From the NCBI GenBank assembly GCA_038212215.1, contig JBBQUT010000068.1:1-9361 (forward strand): a stretch of 9,361 bases of DNA. Direction: 5' to 3'. This document shows, one piece after another, positions 6,828-9,361 of the stretch (positions within the stretch are counted from its first letter, which is position 1; each line of letters opens with the position of its first letter). The translations under genes were made by a program, and so were the position numbers. The notes below the pieces were generated by a model. It was not told where the DNA came from and did not search any database. It saw only the letters and a list, made by a program, of their open reading frames with translations. The DNA is from JALZAI01 sp038212215 (GTDB lineage Bacteria; Actinomycetota; Actinomycetes; Mycobacteriales; Jatrophihabitantaceae).

Positions 6828-7244
6828 TCAGGCTGGGCGAGCGTGTGCGCCGGGCGCCGGAACCGTTTTCGCCTCCCGGATTGCAGAAACGATGTCCTTG
6901 AGCGACCCGGACTTTGTCAGAAACCTACTCGCGCCGGCGCTGGCAGCTCCGGCTCGCCAGCGCGGGTCGCAATCGGCGCTGAGCACGACGATCGTCGTCG
7001 CGGGCAGCTGAGCGCGGATCTGCCTGGCGGTGCTTAGCCCATCGTCCGCGCCCAGCTGAATGTCCATGATCACGACGTCGGGTCCGGTGCGGGCGGCAAG
7101 CTCGAGAGCTGCAGCCGCGGTCGATGCTGTGCCGACGCACTGAATGTCGGCGTGACACTCCAGAGCGATCTGGAGGAGATCGACGAATGTCTGGCGGTCA
7201 TCGACTATCAGGACGCGGACGGCCGCGTGCTGGCGTAACGGCAT
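6828..7244 (-). CDS. Receiver-only response regulator (single REC domain)
   Basis: ATG 7242-7244 is chosen because AGGAAGG lies 6 bases upstream and the CheY-like fold begins directly after (VRVLIVDD); the open frame to 7391 adds 49 residues that look non-coding. The product has 138 residues. Receiver residues are all present: acidic pair D15/D16, phospho-acceptor D61 (VVIMDIQLG), S89 (VVLSA) and K111 (RFLTKSGSL). The domain ends near residue 125 and only a short tail follows, with no HTH or enzymatic output. Close relatives of this text type normally carry a C-terminal LuxR HTH, so it could be a regulator that lost its output domain at a junction with the decayed element to the left, or a genuine stand-alone receiver acting by phosphate relay or protein contact. 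No kinase is adjacent. Confidence 0.85.
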   Translation of the reverse strand: MPLRQHAAVRVLIVDDRQTFVDLLQIALECHADIQCVGTASTAAAALELAARTGPDVVIMDIQLGADDGLSTARQIRAQLPATTIVVLSADCDPRWRAGAASAGASRFLTKSGSLKDIVSAIREAKTVPAPGAHARPA

Positions 7245-7313
7245 GGCGCGCCTTCCTGCTGAGGAGTCTGCTGGGTTGATCGCTACGTCCAACGGCGCGC
7301 TAGTGAGTAACCG

Positions 7314-7337
7314 GTGACGCCACTCAGTGGCGGTCAC
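7314..7337. promoter_or_regulatory. Inverted repeat upstream of the receiver gene
   Basis: CGCCACT (7318-7324) and AGTGGCG (7326-7332) form a perfect palindrome about one central base, extended by GTGA (7314-7317) and TCAC (7334-7337) with one bulged G. It lies about 70 bases upstream of the receiver start on the - strand. It could be an operator or a leader hairpin; it has no following T run. Confidence 0.5.
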
Positions 7338-7380
7338 GGCCGCCGGGTGCGCTTGCGATGAATGATGGACATTTGATTCG

Positions 7381-7397
7381 TCACTAGTCACGAGTGA
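7381..7397. promoter_or_regulatory. Short palindrome TCACT-N7-AGTGA
   Basis: TCACT (7381-7385) and AGTGA (7393-7397) face each other around seven bases, a spacing typical of dimeric repressor sites. It lies about 140 bases upstream of the receiver start. The neighbouring bases are AT-richer than average, which would suit a promoter zone. No protein can be named. Confidence 0.3.
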
Positions 7398-7446
7398 TGT
7401 GAATGCGTGGCGGTAAAGCGCGATTGAACGGTTAGGCGTGAAATAG

Positions 7447-7494
7447 GGCGCGGGCAGCTCGTCCGGGGGAGGGTCGAGACGAGCCGCCCGCGCC
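7447..7494 (-). terminator. Long stem-loop, terminator-like on the - strand
   Basis: GGCGCGGGC (7447-7455), one A, and GCTCGTC (7457-7463) pair with GACGAGC (7478-7484), one C, and GCCCGCGCC (7486-7494), leaving a 14-base loop. On the + strand RNA the single odd pair is A against C; on the - strand RNA it becomes G-U, so all 17 pairs form. The - strand continues CTATTTCA, a weak T-rich end. This favours a transcript coming from the right. No intact gene that it would terminate is visible. Confidence 0.55.
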
Positions 7495-7655
7495 GCTCAG
7501 GTGCCCCGGGGAGGCGGGCTGCCTGTCCCACGAAGCACAGTCACTCGTGGACTCGGGATTGGTAGCTGTTTCATTCGCGGCATCGATCCCATCGTTCGCA
7601 CTGGCATTGAGGGGCCAATCGTCGGACACCGCGCTCGACTGCTGTAGCCGCAAAA

Positions 7656-7681
7656 GGGGGGTCGTCCGACCCCCAACTTTT
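7656..7681. terminator. Bidirectional intrinsic terminator candidate
   Basis: GGGGGTC (7657-7663) and GACCCCC (7668-7674) form a 7-pair stem with a GTCC tetraloop. On the + strand it is followed by AACTTTT (7675-7681); on the - strand by CCTTTTG. T runs on both sides are the mark of a terminator that works in both directions. It would separate transcription from either side of this gene-poor region. Confidence 0.55.
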
Positions 7682-7971
7682 GGGGCAGACACGGTTGCGA
7701 CTTACCTCGCCCTGCTGCGCCGTCCGAAAGCACACGGTCCTGCGCTGGATCTTGCGCTGTATGTCAGGTGCAGTCGGGCCGATGCGCTCGCGTGTTGTCT
7801 ACCCGCGCATGCCTCGCGTGTTCAGCGTGTCCGAGACACATGCGCGCGACATTGCGGCAGGTTCCGAGTTCGGAGACTTTGACACCGCCAACCGTGCTTT
7901 GGCCACCGCTGGGCGCACCAATCCCTTCTCTGTGTCCTGTCGACGGCTGCGACCTCGGGGCCGGGAAAGCT

Positions 7972-8160
7972 CTAAACGACCGTTGCCGCCGGGCTCGGCA
8001 CGACCGAGCGGAACGTTTTGAAACCCGGGATCCAGTACGCCTCATCCTCGCTGTGATCGACGCGGTGCACCGCGAACCCGAGACACCCGGGACGGGCTGA
8101 CGCATCCAGATCGAACCCGAAAAACACGCCGTGATCGCCCGCGATGACCTGCACCGTCAC
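7972..8160 (-). pseudogene. N-terminal fragment of a phospholipase D-like protein
   Basis: From GTG 8158-8160 the - strand reads MTVQVIAGDHGVFFGFDLD, then ASARPGCLGFAVHRVDHSED, EAYWIPGFKTFRSVVPSP, and stops after ATVV (62 residues). The order 'GxxGVFxGFDLxxxARPGCLGFAxHRxDHxExExYWxxGxKTF-xSVVPxP' is how a family of large phospholipase D-like (HKD) proteins begins. In those proteins it is followed by a 'HPxQxFxWGDY' segment and, several hundred residues later, by two HxKxxxxD catalytic motifs. None of these is found in any frame downstream, so everything after the first ~60 residues is gone and no lipase activity is possible. The frame stays open upstream to about 8440, so the true start is uncertain. 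Family recognition is from memory. Confidence 0.5.
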
Positions 8161-8483
8161 ACCACCGTGCACCGCCGACTTCCGCACAACCCAACACCCC
8201 TCATCCCGCCCGCGCTCGACGCCCCGGATCGCCGGCGACCGGGCCCTCGACAGCAACCCCAGCCATCGAACCGCATCCACACCCGAAAGCCCAGACCCGA
8301 AGCCCTCCGCACAAACGAACAACCGCTTGGACGGGCAGTTGACGAACGCCCGACGATGCCGCGGACAGAGTGCGTTTCCGTCTCGCTCGCGGATGGCGGA
8401 TTCTGTCGGCGGTCGTAACAGAGCGTGTTGCCAAGCCTATTCGGATCGGTGCTTCGTATCGCGTTCGGCTGTCCTGGTGTCAC
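8161..8483. other. Strand-asymmetric open region upstream of the phospholipase D fragment
   Basis: The - strand frame of the phospholipase fragment stays open from 8160 back to a TAG near 8440, reading RHRRAFVNCPSKRLFVCAEG, then FGSGLSGVDAVRWLGLLSRA and GCWVVRKSAVHGG. Its sense text looks more natural than the + strand frame, which is mostly H, P and R. There is no ATG in the frame and no recognised family. Base composition is unusual: 8161-8220 on the + strand has 33 C against 9 G and 12 A against 6 T. It could be an N-terminal extension of the fragment or another decayed gene fused to it. Confidence 0.4.
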
Positions 8484-8505
8484 GGCGGCGTTGCCGCGCG
8501 CCGCC
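8484..8505. repeat. Hairpin GGCGGCG / CGCCGCC
   Basis: A perfect 7-base inverted repeat (8484-8490 with 8499-8505) with an 8-base loop. First of four palindromes within 240 bases. No T run follows it. Confidence 0.5.
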
Positions 8506-8542
8506 CGGTCGCGGAGCTCACGTGGCCGCCGACCTGCCTACG

Positions 8543-8561
8543 CCGGGCAGGCCCTGCCCGG
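8543..8561. repeat. Perfect palindrome CCGGGCAGG-C-CCTGCCCGG
   Basis: Nine-base arms at 8543-8551 and 8553-8561 around a single C. Such a tight palindrome can be a protein site in duplex DNA or a hairpin in RNA. No adjacent T tract is present. Confidence 0.6.
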
Positions 8562-8627
8562 AGTGGACGCCCGTAACAGTTGGACCACCCAGGGGTGCGC
8601 CTCAACGCAGCCCTCGACCAGCCCGCT

Positions 8628-8664
8628 CCGCCGCTAACCGGCCGCCGCGGCCGGGTAGCGGCGG
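8628..8664. repeat. 37-base near-perfect palindrome
   Basis: The left arm CCGCCGCTAACCGGCCGC (8628-8645) matches the reverse complement of the right arm GCGGCCGGGTAGCGGCGG (8647-8664) at 17 of 18 positions, with one central C (8646). The only mismatch is A8637 against G8655. No T run follows on either side, so it is not a standard terminator. It lies outside any gene I can defend. Confidence 0.75.
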
Positions 8665-8681
8665 TATCGAAGCTGGCTCCT

Positions 8682-8720
8682 CCCCCAATTATGGGGGGAT
8701 TGGATCCCCCCGCGCGGGGG
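8682..8720. repeat. Alternating C/G-run block with three mutually exclusive hairpins
   Basis: Four runs follow each other: C5 (8682-8686), G6 (8693-8698), C6 (8706-8711), G5 (8716-8720). They allow CCCCCA/TGGGGG with an ATTA loop, or GGGGGGAT/ATCCCCCC with a TGG loop, or CCCCC/GGGGG with a CGCGC loop. The middle one excludes the two outer ones, which is the arrangement of an RNA switch or attenuator. It lies about 180 bases before the secreted-protein gene. Confidence 0.6.
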
Positions 8721-8794
8721 TGTTCTGCAGCCCGCCCAACGAGCACAGTCACGAAGTGTCGCTCGCGAAAGGCTCAGTGGCGGGGGGCACCAAG

Positions 8795-8896
8795 CCAACA
8801 TTCTGTTGGGGACAAGTGACGACGCAAAGCGCGGTCGACCGCTCCCCGTTGGTAGCCCAGACAACAGGGAAACAATCGATGGAGCGGGGGAAGGCA
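8795..8896 (+). promoter_or_regulatory. Structured 5' leader of the secreted-protein gene; possible regulatory RNA
   Basis: The stretch holds a hairpin CCAACA-TTC-TGTTGG (8795-8809), the string GACGCAAAGC (8821-8830), the self-complementary GCGGTCGACCGC (8831-8842), and GGTAGCC (8851-8857) inside a GTTG/CAAC stem (8848-8851 with 8862-8865). CCGCTCC (8839-8845) is the exact complement of GGAGCGG (8881-8887), the purine-rich part just before the start codon, so the ribosome site could be masked. ACGCAAAGC and GGTAGCC are also conserved strings of the cyclic-di-GMP-I (GEMM) riboswitch. However, the usual 5' GGCAAACC and GNRA hairpin directly before ACGCAAAGC are not seen, so this is a suggestion only. 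Confidence 0.35.
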
Positions 8897-9361
8897 ATGT
8901 CAAGTCATCTGTATCTTCGGAGGCGTTTAGCGCCACGGAACGAAAAACGGGTGGGTGCCTCTGGTCAGGGGTCCCGCTCGCGACGGCGTTTGTGGTCGGT
9001 CCTGGCCGTTGTGGCTTTGGTGGGCGCGGTGACACCGGCGCTCGCGAGCTCGGTAGCCTCGGCTGCTATCGCTGGCCAGGCGGCTCCGGTTCTTCCGACG
9101 GTGGCGTCGAGCACGCAGTTCGACATCACCGGCTTCATCCAGTCGGCAACGCTGGACACCGCCGGCGACACGCATTCCGGTGGCACCTTGACGGTCAACG
9201 GCCACCAGGTGGTCATCCCCCGTGAGACGGTCGTCATCCTGCCCGCGAACGCGCTGACCTGGCAGGAACTGTTCACCCACGCCCCGTCACCGTATGGCCC
9301 GACCCAGACCGGCATGGCGCTGAATGACACCCCGACGCCGCTGACCACCTACGAGGTGCAC
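8897..9361 (+). CDS. Secreted protein of unknown function, C-terminus beyond the window
   Basis: The frame is open from ATG 8897 to the right edge (155 residues, no stop). GGGGGAAGG ends two bases before this ATG and GGAG (8881-8884) lies 12 bases before it. GTG 8951 is a possible alternative start that would remove 18 residues. Residues about 27-50 form a Sec-type signal: basic RSRRRLW, hydrophobic SVLAVVALVGAVTP, likely cut after ALA. The mature part begins with a small-residue linker, then FDITGFIQSATLD, GGTLTVNGHQVVIPRETVVI, LPANALTWQELFTHAP, YGPTQTGMALND and TTYEVH. The alternating strand text suggests a beta-rich extracellular domain. I have a feel for similar 'FDITGFIQxATLD…VNG…VP…TWxELF' secreted proteins in actinomycetes and other soil microbes, but no function is known to me. 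The untranslated leader is strongly structured. Confidence 0.75.
   Translation, partial: MSSHLYLRRRLAPRNEKRVGASGQGSRSRRRLWSVLAVVALVGAVTPALASSVASAAIAGQAAPVLPTVASSTQFDITGFIQSATLDTAGDTHSGGTLTVNGHQVVIPRETVVILPANALTWQELFTHAPSPYGPTQTGMALNDTPTPLTTYEVH

Larger units (their letters stand above)
7245..7971. other. Gene-poor region with inverted repeats
   Basis: About 730 bases without a gene I can defend. It holds the palindromes at 7314-7337 and 7381-7397, the long stem at 7447-7494 and the terminator candidate at 7656-7681. A + strand frame after ATG 7760 (MSGAVGPMRSRVVYPRMPRV, then FSVSETHARDIAAG up to about 7950) has fairly natural composition, but no family, no ribosome binding site and a poor ending, so I leave it uncalled. 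Confidence 0.5.

Noticed and set aside
7245..7391. 49-residue N-terminal extension of the receiver protein
   Set aside because: The receiver fold starts right after ATG 7244, which has AGGAAGG at proper spacing; the extension crosses the palindrome at 7314-7337.
7432..7692. - strand open frame of 86 codons
   Set aside because: It starts close to the terminator candidate at 7656-7681 and ends across the 17-pair stem; no family and no ribosome site were found.
8161..8440. Resemblance of FVNC…GCWVVRKS to the start of Y-family DNA polymerases
   Set aside because: Spacing and the acidic catalytic residues do not fit; the likeness is a few letters only.
8682..8720. tRNA or tmRNA 3' end suggested by the G/C-run hairpins
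   Set aside because: No GGTTCGANTCC T-loop, no acceptor pairing and no anticodon arm could be found around it.
1..9361. CRISPR array, rRNA or complete insertion sequence
   Set aside because: No regularly spaced direct repeats, no rRNA-like stretch and no transposase with terminal inverted repeats were seen.

Overview
The window is GC-rich DNA from an actinomycete-type (high-GC Gram-positive) bacterium. The evidence is codon use with strong G/C at third positions, GTG/TTG/ATG starts with GGAG-type ribosome binding sites, NarL-type two-component genes linked by stop/start overlaps, and a CPBP-type membrane protein gene behind them. The genus cannot be fixed from the sequence alone.

Layout. 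1-173 (+) is the end of a cation diffusion facilitator transporter. 281-556 (+) is a short protein whose C-terminal half resembles OsmC-type proteins. 573-2063 (-) is a complete secreted multicopper oxidase with all four copper motifs. 2460-2849 (+) is a complete SnoaL/NTF2-fold protein. From about 3.1 to 6.8 kb the window becomes a graveyard. It holds a frameshifted phage-type small-terminase-like protein (3105-3604, -), a C-terminally truncated CPBP membrane protein (3631-4065, -), an intact NarL/LuxR response regulator (4062-4796, -), its sensor kinase broken by an amber codon and a one-base insertion (4796-5954, -), an excisionase-like HTH remnant (about 5990-6164, +), and a coupled unknown protein with three frame breaks (about 6161-6820, +). 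6828-7244 (-) is an intact receiver-only response regulator.

7.25-8.9 kb is poor in genes but rich in inverted repeats. It includes a 17-pair stem (7447-7494), a bidirectional-looking terminator (7656-7681), an N-terminal fragment of a phospholipase D-like protein (7972-8160, -), and a cluster of four strong palindromes (8484-8720). It ends in a structured leader (about 8795-8896) before a secreted protein of unknown function that runs off the window (8897-9361, +).

How the parts relate. The CDF transporter and the copper oxidase fit a metal-handling neighbourhood, although they are separate transcription units. The kinase, regulator and CPBP genes overlap by a few bases and must once have been one translationally coupled operon; only the regulator is still intact. 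The terminase-like and excisionase-like remnants suggest that pieces of integrative elements or prophage landed and decayed here. Several frame breaks are single-base changes in or beside short G or C runs, so sequencing error must be excluded before calling all of them true pseudogenes. The most original material is the structured non-coding DNA at 7.3-7.7 kb and 8.48-8.9 kb.
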